Assembly (NCBI GenBank): GCA_951799405.1
Contig: OX637335.1
Location: 17,798,342-17,862,341, forward strand
Length of the DNA stretch: 64,000 bases
DNA from: Agapetus fuscipes
Taxonomy: Eukaryota > Arthropoda > Insecta > Trichoptera > Glossosomatidae
Direction of reading: 5' to 3'
This document shows, piece by piece, positions 19,131 through 30,279 of the stretch. Numbering within the stretch: position 1 is the first letter of the stretch; each line of letters starts with the position of its first letter. Below the pieces are notes generated by a model. That model had not been told where the DNA came from and did no database searches. It worked only from the letters and a program-made list of their open reading frames with translations. Both the position numbers and the translations under genes were made by a program.

Positions 19131-19132
19131 TA

Positions 19133-19398
19133 ATTTTAGGATGATTTATTTGGTGAGCGCTGTTTTTGTGTGAATCACACCTCAAGAGCCCTCTGCGAGC
19201 TTGGTCGTCGCTATAGAAACCGCCAGTTCTCAAGCAAGACCATTCTTTGACCGGTCTTTAGTAAAGGTAAATAAATTTCACCCAACGAAGAGCATATTTG
19301 AAAATATAAATGGTATTTTTTTTGTGCTCCGCCGGGATTCGAAACCACAACCTTCCACTTACGAGTCAGAGGTGTTAACTACTAGATTACGGACCGGT
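19133..19398 (-). mobile_element. Family B SINE with short tail
   Basis: Minus-strand head ends at 19398; the body and the short tail (GCGCTCACCAAATAAATCAT) end near an (ATT) repeat at 19115-19132. It sits just 3' (minus sense) of the candidate exon at 19426, within the proposed intron. Confidence 0.8.
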
Positions 19399-19425
19399 AA
19401 TAGGTAGCTACAGTTAAATAAAAAC

Positions 19426-19640
19426 CTTTATTTGAGTGATAATTTCAGGCGCACGACTGTCGTGGCTACACGCAAAGATGTCACGCATGCATGTGAGTGT
19501 ATCGGGCACAAAGGGAATGCCGACAGTCGATGTGTAGTCTTGCGCAATGTGCCTGACATTCACGTCTACCCAGCGCGTGTTGCAAGACTCTGTGAGGGCA
19601 TACTCGTAGTAATTGAGAAATATCTCCGCCATCTTATCCG
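19426..19640 (-). CDS. Candidate coding exon, unknown protein
   Basis: The minus strand is open for 77 codons. After an acceptor-like CTATCCAG it reads DKMAEIFLNYYEYALTESC, NTRWVDVNVRHIAQDY, VGIPFVPDTLTCMRDIF and RAPEIITQIK, then meets a donor (AAG then GTTTTT) in phase 0. An ATG at 19632 sits in a strong start context (AAGATGGCG), so this may be the first coding exon; joined to 13048-13185 it would give a 114-residue protein with a 6.2 kb intron. GC content and third-position GC exceed the flanks. The complementary plus frame (19432-19719, ending YTSAL) is also open after a TTTCAG acceptor, so the strand needs testing. No family recognised. Confidence 0.42.
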
Positions 19641-19699
19641 CTGGATAGAATATCAAATAATTATTGTGGATACACCTACCGGCTCATATACACAGAAGA

Positions 19700-19995
19700 T
19701 GTACACATCGGCCTTGTGATTCTCAGACAAATTTACACTAAGTAGTCCTTAGCTAACCTTTAGATTAAAAAATATATGCTTACAAAGCTTGTGAACAGTC
19801 TGAACTACGCATGTCAATCTGTAGTATAATAATTATATACTCGTAATTGATGTTTAAGGGCCTAACTATGACTGTGACAGTTGTCTTACTAAAAAAAAGA
19901 ACTGGAGTTACGGTCGCTTGACCTACTTACATATCGATGCCTTGAAGCAGGGGCGTGCATCCTATACGAGCACATGCGCCTAATAGGTAGGCAAA
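19700..19995. other. Unassigned stretch upstream of the candidate exon
   Basis: No further exon, promoter motif or repeat recognised. Confidence 0.35.
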
Positions 19996-19998
19996 AAA

Positions 19999-20315
19999 AC
20001 GCAACTAAGCTACACATATAGTGTAACTTCTAGCCGCGTTATCCCCGAAGGTATTCGCATGTGGCGAGTGGAACCTATTTATTTTTACAGGTAAGGGGGC
20101 CGCGTTACGCCAACACTTCAATTGAATTGGAGGTTTTCCAGCTCCCGAGGGGGCTGGTACTCATTTCTTGTGAAGGCTGAGTGAACCTTGCCGGTATTTT
20201 ATTTGGGGTTTGAAATAAACACCGAAACGGGAAATCATTTCTGACACCCTGGGCGGGATTCGAACTCAAGCTCACGGCATGGAATGCAAGCACTCAACCA
20301 ACGCTATCGACCGGA
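19999..20315 (-). mobile_element. Family C SINE, near full length
   Basis: Complete from the head (ending CGGTCGATAGC complement at 20315) to the GTGTAGCTTAGTTGCG end; a few bases are missing in the A-box region. Confidence 0.8.
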
Positions 20316-20319
20316 GGCA

Positions 20320-21030
20320 ATATATGGTAAAAAACCATATAAGCTTGATATTCAGATTAAAAGTCAAAATTGAAGTTCGATTGGAGCCATCATTAAAATA
20401 AATAAAACTCAAAGTGAATTACAACAAAGTTGATTTTTTATGTAACTTTATACTTAGTACATCTGAAAAAATGACAAAAAATTGAAGAAAAAACTAAGAA
20501 TAATTCCAAGAAATAGAAAATAAGTAATATTGTGCAAATGCCTAAGCCCTAAGGTATAACCTAAAAAAATATCGGGTTTAAAATGCATACATAATGCTGT
20601 ATGAATAAAAAAAAGGCTTGAAATGTATCTAAGACATTTTTCTGTGAAAAAGAGTTGAACAAAAAAGAGCCGATCGTAAAATTTATGGAGTCATAAAAAT
20701 AAAACTTAATAATATGCAAGGACTGCCATACATAATCATATTATACTCGTATTGTCTAGCTCTCGTTCGGAGAAGGTCAAAAATATTTTAGCACATTTTA
20801 CCCGACAGAAAAAAAAAATATATATATTTAAATTCGATCTTATCGGTTTCACTTTTTTTTGGACTTATCTATTGTATTTCAAAAATGCTGGTCCTTATTT
20901 TTCAAACAAATCCATGCATAATGGGAAGGTCAAAATTCTATGCTATTTTTATACACTCTTAAATTTTTTATATTATATTAAAAAATGAAAATGACTTTCC
21001 GTTTAGGTGTTTCATTCTAGCCCAATTATT
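20320..21030. other. AT-rich non-coding stretch
   Basis: Nothing recognised. Confidence 0.5.
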
Positions 21031-21194
21031 ACTACCGGCAAGGTGTACTCGGCCTTCCATATTATGCTGTGGATCCTTCTGACACATTTACATGTATTGA
21101 AATGAGAACAAGAATGGTTTGAAGTTTGAACATACTGCTACGAATGTGTGATTTGTCTGTGCCTCTAGATGTAGGAGCTTAAATAATTGTACTG

Positions 21195-21720
21195 TACTGT
21201 ACTGCATCCTGCCGCCGTTCCACTAGGGGTGGCCGGTACCTCCGCAGATGCGCCTCCACTTTTTTCTGTCCTTACAAACCACTTTCATTTCCTCAATATT
21301 CATCACCTTTTTCATACATACTCTTCTCTTATTCTCACTCTGCAGGACTGCAGGTTCCATTCTTTCGCAATCTCACCTATTTGGTCTAACCATTCTTTCC
21401 TCGGCCTTCCCCTTCCGCGCTTTCCTCTGACATTTCCTTTGTACACTTTCTTCGTTAGTCGTTCATCATCCATTCTTTCGAGATGTCCGAACCATCTCAT
21501 CGTACTTTTTTGTACTTTCATTCTCATATTCTCTTTTATACCACACTCGTTCATCACCCAATCATAACGTACTCTATCATTCAGTGTCTTTCCAGCCATT
21601 GCTCTCAGGTAAGCCATTTCAACCGTACATACTTTACTCAGTTCACATTCATTAACTGTCCACGCCTCACTTCCATACATCAATATCGGAACCAATATGC
21701 CATTGTGGACCGCCATTGTA
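21195..21720 (-). pseudogene. RTE-type LINE (family 2) C-terminal fragment
   Basis: The minus strand reads GILVPILMYGSEAWTV, VEMAYLRAMAGK, MRWFGHLERMDDERLTKKVY and GKRGRGRPRKEWLDQIGEI, then shifts frame before the conserved end. The 3' flank is a GTACA-type short repeat. It aligns with residues about 800-950 of the 8.7 kb LINE but belongs to the family with the GGCCACCCCTAG.GGAA end. Confidence 0.75.
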
Positions 21721-21759
21721 CTTGCGTTTATTCGTTATTGTGTGCATTGTGAGTATTTA

Positions 21760-22370
21760 CTCGAATATTCTGGTGAAATCTCGCATATACCAGTCCCCAA
21801 AGTTTCTAGAATAACTCTTATGTAGAGAAAGAGATGCGTTGCAAAAATACTTGTCTCCGAGCTGTTGATCAATACATTTCAAAAGACACACTGTGGACCG
21901 TATGTGAACCGTTTCTTAAATGTATGATTTGTGCCAAATAAATTAATCGAAGTTTTCATTGAATTGAACCCGTAAATCATACATAACAATACTATACTTA
22001 TGTGCAAGTTAGTCGCACTTTTTTGTGTATGAAATCAATAAAAAAGTGCAAAAAAAATTGTTTAAAAATGGCCTTGTCAAATTTTATATGCACAACGGAG
22101 AAGATTTTCAAGCTGTTTTATTTGAGGCGAATAGAATCAAAGCCAGCAATATAGGATAACATACAAAATTAAATTAATAAGTACATGCAATTGATGAGAA
22201 AATGATTTCCAGTATTTCCTTATATTTATCTAATTTTTATACAATATCCTAGATGGCCTCTTTCGATACCTTTTTGTCCGGGTAAGTATTTTTCAAGCAA
22301 TTAAAATTTTCATACATACAGACCATTAATTTTGCGGTTTGGTATTCTGTACACCAATCAAAAAAAAAAA
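21760..22370. other. AT-rich non-coding stretch
   Basis: Nothing recognised. Confidence 0.45.
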
Positions 22371-22645
22371 GTTTAAACTTAATCATAGCGTTTTCCCAAA
22401 AAACATTGGAAACGAAAACGCCCGCGAGAGGCGCTGTTTCATTTTCTGTACATTTTTTTGTGGACGGTATTATTCAAACGATTCTAATTTTCATACATAC
22501 ATACAATTATTTTACGGCTACGTATTCGAGTTAAAAAAAATACGTTGAAACTTATTCATGGTATTTTTATCAAAAAATGTTTGGAAACAAAAACGCCCGC
22601 TAGAGGCGCTGCTTCATTTTGTGTACATTTTTTGTGGACTTTGTG
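22370..22645 (+). repeat. Direct duplication with a short conserved core
   Basis: Two units about 175 bp apart share TTTAAACTTA/TTGAAACTTA, GGAAAC.AAAACGCCCGC, AGAGGCGCTG.TTCATTTT and GTACATTTTTT.GTGGAC. Related short units lie at 6.8-6.99 kb, 44.5 kb and 53.3 kb. Confidence 0.6.
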
Positions 22646-23014
22646 GTTGAGTGATTTTGAGTACCTACTGGCATTGATGTATGCGAATAGACAAAACAAA
22701 TACGATGGAAAGATTTTTCTACTGCGCAATCGTTCTGCGCAAGGTGGAAGAAAGGACGAGGAATGTCAGTTACTCCCAAGGTCACCAATACACTCAAACA
22801 GGCTGGTGTGTGTGTACGTATACAGCCTCCGCACTAACCCATACAAACACCTTGCTCTAATACTAAGCCAGAGACTGGCAGTGGTTGACTTATAAAATAG
22901 TGTGGACATACAAAGTCATGCTTTTCTGTAACAAAGTTTGTCATTGAATAAAATTGTTTAAAATATTTCATTTATATATTTGCAAAAGGCTAATGTGTAT
23001 TAATAATAATAATA

Positions 23015-23240
23015 ATAATCTAAGTTGCAAGGATATATTCATTCAAAGCTCTCAGATGTATGCCCACAAACAAACACGTGTGGTTCGCGCTTACAAATGC
23101 TGATTGTGTACTTACAAATAAAATCCAAACCTCAAATGAACATAAGCCCTGCAACTCTTGCCGACATTCCCTGAAACAGGGGTGACATTGGCAAAGTGAA
23201 CCATTTTTTACAGTATGGGTGGTCAGCCTCATACACACCT
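23015..23240 (-). mobile_element. Family A SINE
   Basis: Minus-strand copy, tail end next to an (AAT) repeat at 23001-23017. It lacks the last bases at its 5' end and meets a plus-strand family A piece head to head at 23240. Confidence 0.8.
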
Positions 23241-23375
23241 ATAATTGGGTTTTTATATTGTAGGTCCACATGCGGCATGTGTGATCGCGAAATTATGCGT
23301 GTCTGCTTGTGGGAATGCATTTAATATGAATCTCAAATGATACATATCTTTGCAACTTAGATTTAGATTTAGATT
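23241..23375 (+). mobile_element. Family A SINE, 3' half
   Basis: It starts at ATTGGGTTTTTATATTGTAG and runs through CATGCGGCATGTGTGA to a TTAGATTTAGATTTAGATTA tail. Confidence 0.75.
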
Positions 23376-23508
23376 ATATTATAATATTGTTCAAAGAATA
23401 TCTATTCGATTGAACTATTGTCTGAAAATTGCTAGTCTATCTATAATATTAGTTGCACAGATATGTTGGCACCTGTAAATTGTAATCATTTCATAAACAT
23501 TTTTAACG

Positions 23509-23575
23509 CAAATCGCAACTAAGCCGCAAATATAGTGTAATTTCTTACCGTGTTGTCCCCCAACGAGTCGCTTGA
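23509..23575 (-). mobile_element. Family C SINE, 3' end fragment
   Basis: A diverged CGCAACTAAGCCGCAAATAT to CCAACGAGTCGC piece lies just before a full copy. Confidence 0.55.
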
Positions 23576-23618
23576 TGTGTGTGTATAATCATTGAGAAAA
23601 ACTGTAGTTGTATACGCA

Positions 23619-23950
23619 ACGCAAACGCAACTAAGCTACACATATAGTGTAACTTCTTGCCGCGTTATCCCCGAAGGGGTCGCATGTGGCGAGTTGAACC
23701 TATTTATTTTTACAGGTAAGGGGGCCGGCCTTACGCCAACCACTTCAGTTGAAGTGGGGGTATCCCAGCTCCCGAGGGGGCTGGTACTCATTTCTTGTGA
23801 AGGCTGAGTAAACCTTGCCGGTATTTTTATTATGGGGTTTGAAATAAACACCGAAATAGGAAATCATTTCTGACACCCTCCTTGGCCCGATTCGAACCCG
23901 AGCTCACGTGGTAGAATGCGAGCACTCTACCAACTGAGCTATCGACCGGA
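23619..23950 (-). mobile_element. Family C SINE, full length
   Basis: Well-preserved copy: head with GCTCAGTTGGTAGAGTGCTC, the body, and the 3' end followed by GCGTTTGCGTTGCG repeats. It is a good reference copy for the family. Confidence 0.85.
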
Positions 23951-24325
23951 CTATAAAAAATAAAAAATAAATAAGTTGAAAAAATGTATATAACTGAAAA
24001 AGTGTCACCAGAAATCACATTTTGTCTCGTTTTTTTTTAAATATAATTGTGTTATATTTAAGTTTTTTTTTTGTTTTTAATTACAGAATTATACATTGTG
24101 TAGGGTCGCAAGAAGCCGATTTTTTAAATTGTTAATAGTTTTTGAGAAAATATGGAAAAGGCTTAAAAAGCTTTCCGTAAATATGTTTGTACTCGTATGT
24201 ATGTATGTAGGTACACATTTTGTTCTTGACCCTGAATGCAATTTCAAGACAGAAACCTGAAAAAAATCCAACCAAAAAGTTTTTCTCGCAAATTTTTATG
24301 TCTACACAAAGGTATTATTTTTGAC

Positions 24326-24800
24326 CGTTCCGCAGTCTAAACAACACTTCGGACTCGTAAGTGGAAGGTTGTGGGTTCGAATCCCGGCGGAGCACAAATA
24401 ATATACCATTTAGGCTGGTTTTAGTGTCGCGCTGACAACACGCTGACCCTCAGCGCTGACAGCCAAATATATGAACTTGTCGCGCTGACAGCTACGCGCC
24501 ATTCTAAAACGCTTCCTACAGGTTCATATATTTTGAACGGTCAGCGCTGACGGTCAGCGCGTTGTCAGCGCGACACTAAAACCAGCCTTATATTTTAAAA
24601 TATGCTCTTCGCTGGGTTGAAAAATTCATAAAACCTTTACCAAAGACCGGTCACTAAAAGGTCAAGCCAGCCTTTCAGCAACTGGGTCTTGCTTTAGTAT
24701 TGGCGCTTTGTATCGACAACCAAGCTCATAAACACCTCTTCAGCACTACAACAAGTGTCATAGACCCCTAGAGTCTCTGAAATCTAGGCAGTCTCCCGCA
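24326..24800 (+). mobile_element. Family B SINE, long tail, split by a MITE
   Basis: The head is at 24326-24400 and the body resumes at 24588 after the inserted MITE. The tail is the long type (ACACCTCTTCAGCACT, GTGTCATAGACCCCT, TCCCGCACAGAAT). Confidence 0.75.
24413..24587. mobile_element. Harbinger-like MITE, 175 bp
   Basis: Inverted ends start GGCTGGTTTTAGTGTCGCG and extend about 37 bp with few mismatches. They are flanked by the 3 bp repeat TTA (24410-24412 and 24588-24590). Uninterrupted family B copies read ACCATTTATATTTT here, confirming the insertion. TTA duplication suggests PIF/Harbinger. The interior is filled with CAGCGCTGAC-type inverted motifs and codes for nothing. Confidence 0.75.
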
Positions 24801-24844
24801 CAGAATTGCTTTAAAAAAATGCAGAATCACTCAGTTCCTTGACT

Positions 24845-25065
24845 TAAATTCGCTCCCCCAGTTCTTGTTTATCGTATACGCCAATCTTGTCAAATATGAC
24901 TCTTTCATGCAGTTGTCCTTTGAATCAAAATCTACACAATCTGAGCTAAGAAAAACCGTAAAACTCGATAATGTGAGAGTTCTTTTAAATACTTTTTAAA
25001 TAAATTTATTGTTTTCATAAGACACATTGTTCCAGTACACATGCAAACATGGCTCATGTCAAATT
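24845..25065 (+). repeat. Interspersed repeat E
   Basis: Same order of blocks as 2113-2345, including the distal TAAGACACATTGTTCCAGTA segment. Confidence 0.6.
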
Positions 25066-25134
25066 TTCTCAATGGCGTATACGATAAACAAGAACTAAGG
25101 CAGCGTAATAATATGTTGGTATTGAAATTCACGC

Positions 25135-25250
25135 TCATGCATGCAGCATGTGTAAGCGTGAACTTACATGTGCGTGCTTGAGAGCGTGGATTAAATTTTA
25201 GACCTAAATATCAATGTATCTTTGCAACTTAGATAATGGATTATAATAAC
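25135..25250 (+). mobile_element. Family A SINE, 3' half
   Basis: It runs from GCATGCAGCATGTGTAAGCG to TTTGCAACTTAGATAATGGA; subtype with GTGCGTGCTTGAGAGCG. Confidence 0.65.
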
Positions 25251-25544
25251 AATCTTTAAAATTATACTTCCAAGGCTTTGTTTCGTGTCTTCATTTATAG
25301 CCTATAATAAAAATACTGCCTGCTGTTAGATTAGCATATCGATAACTTGAAGGTTAAACTGAATAAGTGGCATATTAATCCATCAAGAATTTGTCAGATA
25401 GATGGATCTTTTTTCTATTTTCTACTAGAGAAAACACTAAAAAAAGTGTGAAAATCCTGTAATTTAGGAGTGTGTCATGAACACTTTCTTATAATTAGTT
25501 CTCTTACCATGAGAAGTGTCACCCAATAAAATGTTTTAATCAAA

Positions 25545-25895
25545 ATGAAAGAGGATATGAAAGTTAAGGTACAAAAGAATATGGTGAGATGGTTTGGACA
25601 TGTAGACAGTAGAAAGAATGGATGATTAAAGACTTATAAAGTGTATATACACAGGGAATTGTGAGAGATAAAAGAGAAAAAGGAAGACTAAAAAAAATAC
25701 CTACAACTGGATCAGATTGGTGAAATTATGACAGAATGGGATATACAAAGCGAATGTAAGAGAAGGCTGCAATGTATGGAAATGGTGATAGATATGAATT
25801 AATTGAAAGCGGCATGCACGGATAGGAAAAAATGGAGGCAAATATGCAAAGGCTATTGACACCTATAGCGGAATGGTGACTGAGTAACAGGTACA
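25545..25895 (+). pseudogene. RTE-type LINE (family 2) 3' end, decayed
   Basis: Broken frames match KVQKNMVRWFGHV, a decayed RGRP block, EIMTEWDIQSEC and RKKWRQICKG, then ATAGCGGAATGGTGACTGAG and an (ACAGCT)-type tail. Several stops and frameshifts. Confidence 0.65.
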
Positions 25896-25899
25896 GCTA

Positions 25900-26730
25900 C
25901 AGTATCTAGAATTTATCGAATCACTGTATGAGCATTTATTCAGTTTTACCTTTGAGATTGCGATACATACTAAATAATGTTGTCTATACCCACATAGAAC
26001 CTATACGAACGATTTTTTATTGCATCAAATGTATACATGAGAAAAAAAACTTTTGTTGCAACAGTTTTTTATGATGGTCATCCACGCCCGAGATCCAGTT
26101 GCCAACTTGACAGTAGAACGTTTATTATGTAAAATTAATAACTATACAATGGATTATGGAAGCTAATCATTTCATAGCTTGGCTTACCAATATTTTCTTC
26201 ATATAGATTTCAAATAGATTAACTGGTTCTGTATTATTGTTTGTTAATAAATTGCAAATTGCATTAATTAATCACGATTTAACTGTTCAATGCCAGAGAC
26301 AAGATATTTTGTTTCAAGATATGTGCGTGCTAAGATAACTGGTCAAAGCAAAATAATTGAATTATACATGTAGTTGTGTAACGCAAAAGGTAAGTAGGTA
26401 AATAAGACAAGATATTTTTGTAAGAATGTACCAGCTACAATATATCTTGGCATGGAAACGCTACGCAAAAGGTGATATAAGGAGTCTCATAGAGTCATGA
26501 AAACACCCCTTAAAACGAGATATTATCTCATCAATGATTCAACCTTTTTACAGCTTGATGAGATATACTGTTCAACAGGGACGTCAATATCACAACACGG
26601 GCAAGATACCCAATCAATAAAATATTATGTTCGAAACGAGATATCTCGTTTACCACATCAAGTACAAGATATCTAATCAAAACATGTGTCACCATAGATG
26701 AAAGAATTCGTCATGTAGGATTGTCGATAA
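25900..26730. other. AT-rich stretch with repeated AGATAT words
   Basis: Between 26290 and 26680 the words AGATAT and GAGATATCTCG-like palindromes recur several times. No coding potential or known repeat was seen. Confidence 0.4.
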
Positions 26731-26734
26731 ATAA

Positions 26735-26875
26735 TCTATGTATATTCTAAGTTGCAAAGTTATGACAACATTTTAGGCAGCTCTTTTCGCCTCTCGTTAA
26801 AACCGGGGTGGCTTTGGGGGTGAACAAAGTTTTAATAGCATGGGGGGTCAGCCTCATACCAATCACTAATAATTA
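26735..26875 (-). mobile_element. Family A SINE, internally deleted
   Basis: The tail side (TAAGTTGCAAAGTTATGA) joins directly to the 5' third (GGGGGTCAGCCTCATACCAA), with the middle missing. Confidence 0.6.
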
Positions 26876-26889
26876 AAAGTTGCAGGTAG

Positions 26890-27035
26890 GTACTAAACGC
26901 TTTCAGTGTTATTCACATTCACATATAGCAAATCCATGACTCAACCGCCACCTTAGATGAATTTTCCATGCAAATAAAATCCATTGATGATCCATTGATC
27001 AGCCATGGATCGAACGTGTTGTGAATAACCCTGTT
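26890..27035 (+). mobile_element. Variant family C body without its head
   Basis: It matches the body at 6115-6220: GCAGGTAGGTACTAAACGC, ACTCAACCGCCACCT, TGATCAGCCATGGATCGAAC. Confidence 0.6.
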
Positions 27036-27536
27036 TTTTACACGATTTTAAGATGTGCACTCACTAAACTCCATCTGCAACGATTAAAAACACTAATAAA
27101 TAAATAAACTTTTTTTCAGATGACTGTTCAAACTTACTGTTAAATATACGTACAGCACTGACGTCACAATTATAATTTTTAATAACACTGCGGCAGGCAG
27201 AGAAAAGGTTAAAGATAATCCTCGGATCATTCTTTCCTCATGATTCAATAGGTACGATGAATAATAAAAACAATTCATTAAAATGAGAACTTAGTTGCAT
27301 CTGTCTCAATTATTATGTCACGACCATACTGTCACGGAGACTTCCTGTGATTTTTTAGATTAATCATTGATTATTATCTCATTTTTGCACTAAAATAAAA
27401 ACTGCACGAATGCCATTCTGTATTTTATGGTAAAATGTTTGCAATAAGAATCAGCGGAGGTACTAACAAATAAAGAGAATTTTATTTTGCTTTCTTTCTT
27501 ATTGTGTGTATTTAATTTTTTTTTAAATAATCCTTG

Positions 27537-27600
27537 ATTGCTTGACTTATTGGTTGGTATGAGGCTGACCACCCATACTGTAAAAAATGGTTCACTGTAC
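27537..27600 (+). mobile_element. Family A SINE, 5' end only
   Basis: It begins GCTTGACTTATTGGTTGG and stops after AATGGTTCACTG. Losing the 3' end is unusual for a retroposed copy and suggests a later deletion or recombination. Confidence 0.65.
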
Positions 27601-28145
27601 CGAAACTGAAACCGGCCGTACATTAAAAAATTGTACTCGCCCCGTAACTATAAACAAATTGTTTTTAATTTTTTTAACTTTAATATTTAAAAAATGAAAG
27701 GTTACAAAGTGAATGCCTCATCAATTAATGAAAAGTATGTATTTTCATGTAAAGTATTCCTTAACATCAAAGTTTTTCTTTATTCGTAGGACTGTTTATT
27801 TTCACAGTTTTCATTACAAAATTATCGTTTTAATTAGCACCATCATTAATGTTTCTGTGGTTGGAAGTGAGAGGTACCGCGAGACCCGGCAAGTGTTGCT
27901 CTGGCATTTTCTCAGCAGAGGTGCCCTCTAGGTTTACCCAGCGCTCACCCGGCGGGGCCTCAGCTAGGCGGAATGGAAGTAGAAGAAAAAAAAACGAAAG
28001 GTTTCCGCCCGCCATTGCTGCCCCTGCATACCAAGAACAGCACGAATTCTTAAATTAATCATTTTACTTGTTTATTTTTATTTTTTTACTTCAACGTACA
28101 CCTCTGTCCATCTTTACACTTTTTCTGTCTAATCTAATCTAATTT

Positions 28146-28333
28146 CAAATTAACAAAGTTCCAATTCACTTTTTACAATTTTATTTCTGTCTAGCACTTT
28201 TGCCTACTAGGCATCAGCAGGACAATTGGTGTACGTTTAAGTACGTTTAAAATATTGTCCTGATGATGCCTTGTAGGCGAAAGTGTTAGACAGAAATAAA
28301 TTGTAAAAAGTGAATTGGAACTTTGTTAATTTG
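28146..28333. repeat. Long near-perfect hairpin, arms about 80 bp
   Basis: Left arm 28146-28226 pairs with right arm 28254-28333 around a 27 bp loop. The arms carry ACAAAGTTCCAATTCACTTT and TTGCCTACTAGGCATCA. No TA or other target duplication is evident. It is MITE-like or a foldback element. Confidence 0.7.
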
Positions 28334-28409
28334 ATTAATATACAACGGACTTTCACTGTGTAAACCACCAAACCCTTAAAAATATTTATCTAATTTCAGT
28401 TACAAAGAT

Positions 28410-28625
28410 ACATTACATTTAAGATTCACATTAAATGCAATATCACAAGCAGTCACGTATATGTTCTCGCTTACGCATGACGCATGTGAACTTATAACAT
28501 TAAAACCCAATCTCAAATGAACAAAAGCCCTGCAACTCTTACTTTCCATGAAACAAGGGTGAAATTGTCAAAGTGAACCATTTTGTTACAGTATGGGTGG
28601 TCAGCCTCGTACCAACCTATAAGTC
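28410..28625 (-). mobile_element. Family A SINE
   Basis: Minus-strand copy, moderately diverged; the 5' start CTTGACTTATAGGTTGG is intact at 28625. Confidence 0.75.
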
Positions 28626-28629
28626 AAGG

Positions 28630-29190
28630 ATTAAATAATACATAATCAATTCAACTTATACCAGCATGATACTCGTAGTTAATATTTAATATGGACAGTT
28701 ATTATAATTTTATTGCCTCTTATAGGAAAAACATGCTATTAAAAATTAACAATTTTCCCATCAGTCTTTACACCATATGATTCAAATCCTGTTAGTTTAA
28801 TAAACATTTGTTTTTATAATTCTTTTGTCCAAAAAATAAAAACAATAATTTAAAAACAATAGTCCGATTTTATTATACTTAGTTAGTGAATGATTAAATG
28901 GTCATATTTAATTTAAGGTGGCGGTACAACGCTTTTTATTAAAATCATTAAATAATTATTGAAACAAATACATATATTATTTCCTATTTTGAAGGTTCTT
29001 ACTTTAAAATTTAAATCAACTCGGTTGAACTAAAAATTTAAGCAAAGGTTTCTCTTCCTGTTTATATCTACTTAAAAAACAAATAAAAAATGTACTGTTT
29101 GTACATATTAACTTTACTATAAAGTACCTAAAAATATAATATCATACATACCTTGAAATAAATATTTAATGAACATATTTTAAAAGCTAA
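28630..29190. other. AT-rich non-coding stretch
   Basis: Nothing recognised. Confidence 0.5.
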
Positions 29191-29194
29191 GTAG

Positions 29195-29279
29195 TCCGGT
29201 CGATAGCTCAGTTGGTAAAATGCTTGCATTTCAAACCGGGAGCAAGGGTTCGAATGCCACCGAGGGTGTCAGAAATGAT
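29195..29279 (+). mobile_element. Family C SINE, head only
   Basis: A tRNA-like head (GGTCGATAGCTCAGTTGGTA, GGGTTCGAATGCC) runs to GGGTGTCAGAAATGATT, where repeat E takes over. Confidence 0.7.
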
Positions 29280-29365
29280 TGAGTGTGATTCTCATGTCGT
29301 TTAAAGGTCATCTTCGAATCAAATGATAGATAAGCCAAACAAGCACTGGGGCGACCCAGGTCTGA
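29275..29365 (-). repeat. Interspersed repeat E, partial, reversed
   Basis: On the minus strand it has CCCCAGTGCTTGTTTGGCTT and ATCATTTGATT. It is fused to the family C head at TGATT. Confidence 0.5.
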
Positions 29366-29464
29366 GGTGTCTGAAGAAGTAAGTAGCAGTGAGGTGGGCA
29401 TAAAGAATATTAAAGGAGATCTACGTCTAGGAGTGGAGGACTCAGTTTTTTTGGTACGATAGAC

Positions 29465-29660
29465 GTTGGTATGAGGCTGACCACCCATACAGTAAAAATA
29501 GTTCACTTTACCAATGCTACCCCTATTTGACGGAAAGTCGACAGGGCATATGTTCATTTGAGATTGGGGTTTTATGTTGTAAGTCCACATGCGGCGTGTG
29601 TAAGTGCCAACTTATACACGTCTGATCTTGAGGATGTATCCAATATGAATCCTAAATTTA
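29465..29660 (+). mobile_element. Family A SINE, 3' end lost
   Basis: It runs from TTGGTATGAGGCTGACC to AATATGAATCCTAAATTTAA, then joins a family D head without the usual tail. Confidence 0.7.
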
Positions 29661-29664
29661 ATGT

Positions 29665-29885
29665 TAGCGTTAGGTGTTATGGCCGCGGGGTCAAGTCGGG
29701 TTATTTGGAACCGGATAACGTTGGTTCGAATCTCGCGACGATAACTTCGACCCTGGTTCAACAGATGCCGTTGCATGCACTCAAGCCTCTGCTTTCGCAT
29801 GAAGACCATTGGCCAAGCAAAATAGTTTGGTGGATTGCATTCCTTTCCACAAATCTATTTTTTTTTCTAAAAAAAAAACTCAGAT
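29665..29885 (+). mobile_element. Family D tRNA-headed SINE
   Basis: The head is GGTGTTATGGCCGCGGGGTC to GTTGGTTCGAATCTCGC. Then come TTCGACCCTGGTTCAACAGA, TTGGCCAAGCAAAATAG and TTTGGTGGATTGCATTCC, ending near TTTTTTCTAAAAAAAAA. It is the most complete copy of this family here. Confidence 0.65.
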
Positions 29886-30065
29886 TAAATATTATAGACG
29901 ATGTATTGGATCTACCTGCAGTTCCTGTGTCTATAATCTTTATCAGTCTATGAATACTTAAATCTATAATTGCCTAATGCCTAGTTTAGTTGCATATTAA
30001 ATTTGATCTTGAATTCTCACTATAACATTACTAATACTTATACTTGGTGTTATAGTTTTTACTTA

Positions 30066-30067
<2 letters not shown>

Positions 30068-30103
<36 letters not shown>
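30068..30103. repeat. (AT)n microsatellite
   Basis: About 18 uninterrupted AT units. Confidence 0.95.
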
Positions 30104-30106
<3 letters not shown>

Positions 30107-30279
30107 TGTACACACCCACTTAGTTTTTAGTTGCATAATATTAAAACACGAATGATATTGTGACAACATAATAGAATACAATTTTATATGAAAAAAAATG
30201 CGATAAATTTAAGAATATTGTATTTCTGAGCAGGAAATTCGAAAATAAAAATAAAATTGCGTTTTTGAATAATGTCTAT

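Noticed and set aside
24326..24400. tRNA gene
   Set aside because: Although A- and B-box-like motifs are present, every such head is followed by a SINE body and does not fold into a clean cloverleaf by eye; all were called SINE heads.
29231..29590. 119-codon minus frame
   Set aside because: It crosses a family C head, repeat E and a family A SINE; no motif.
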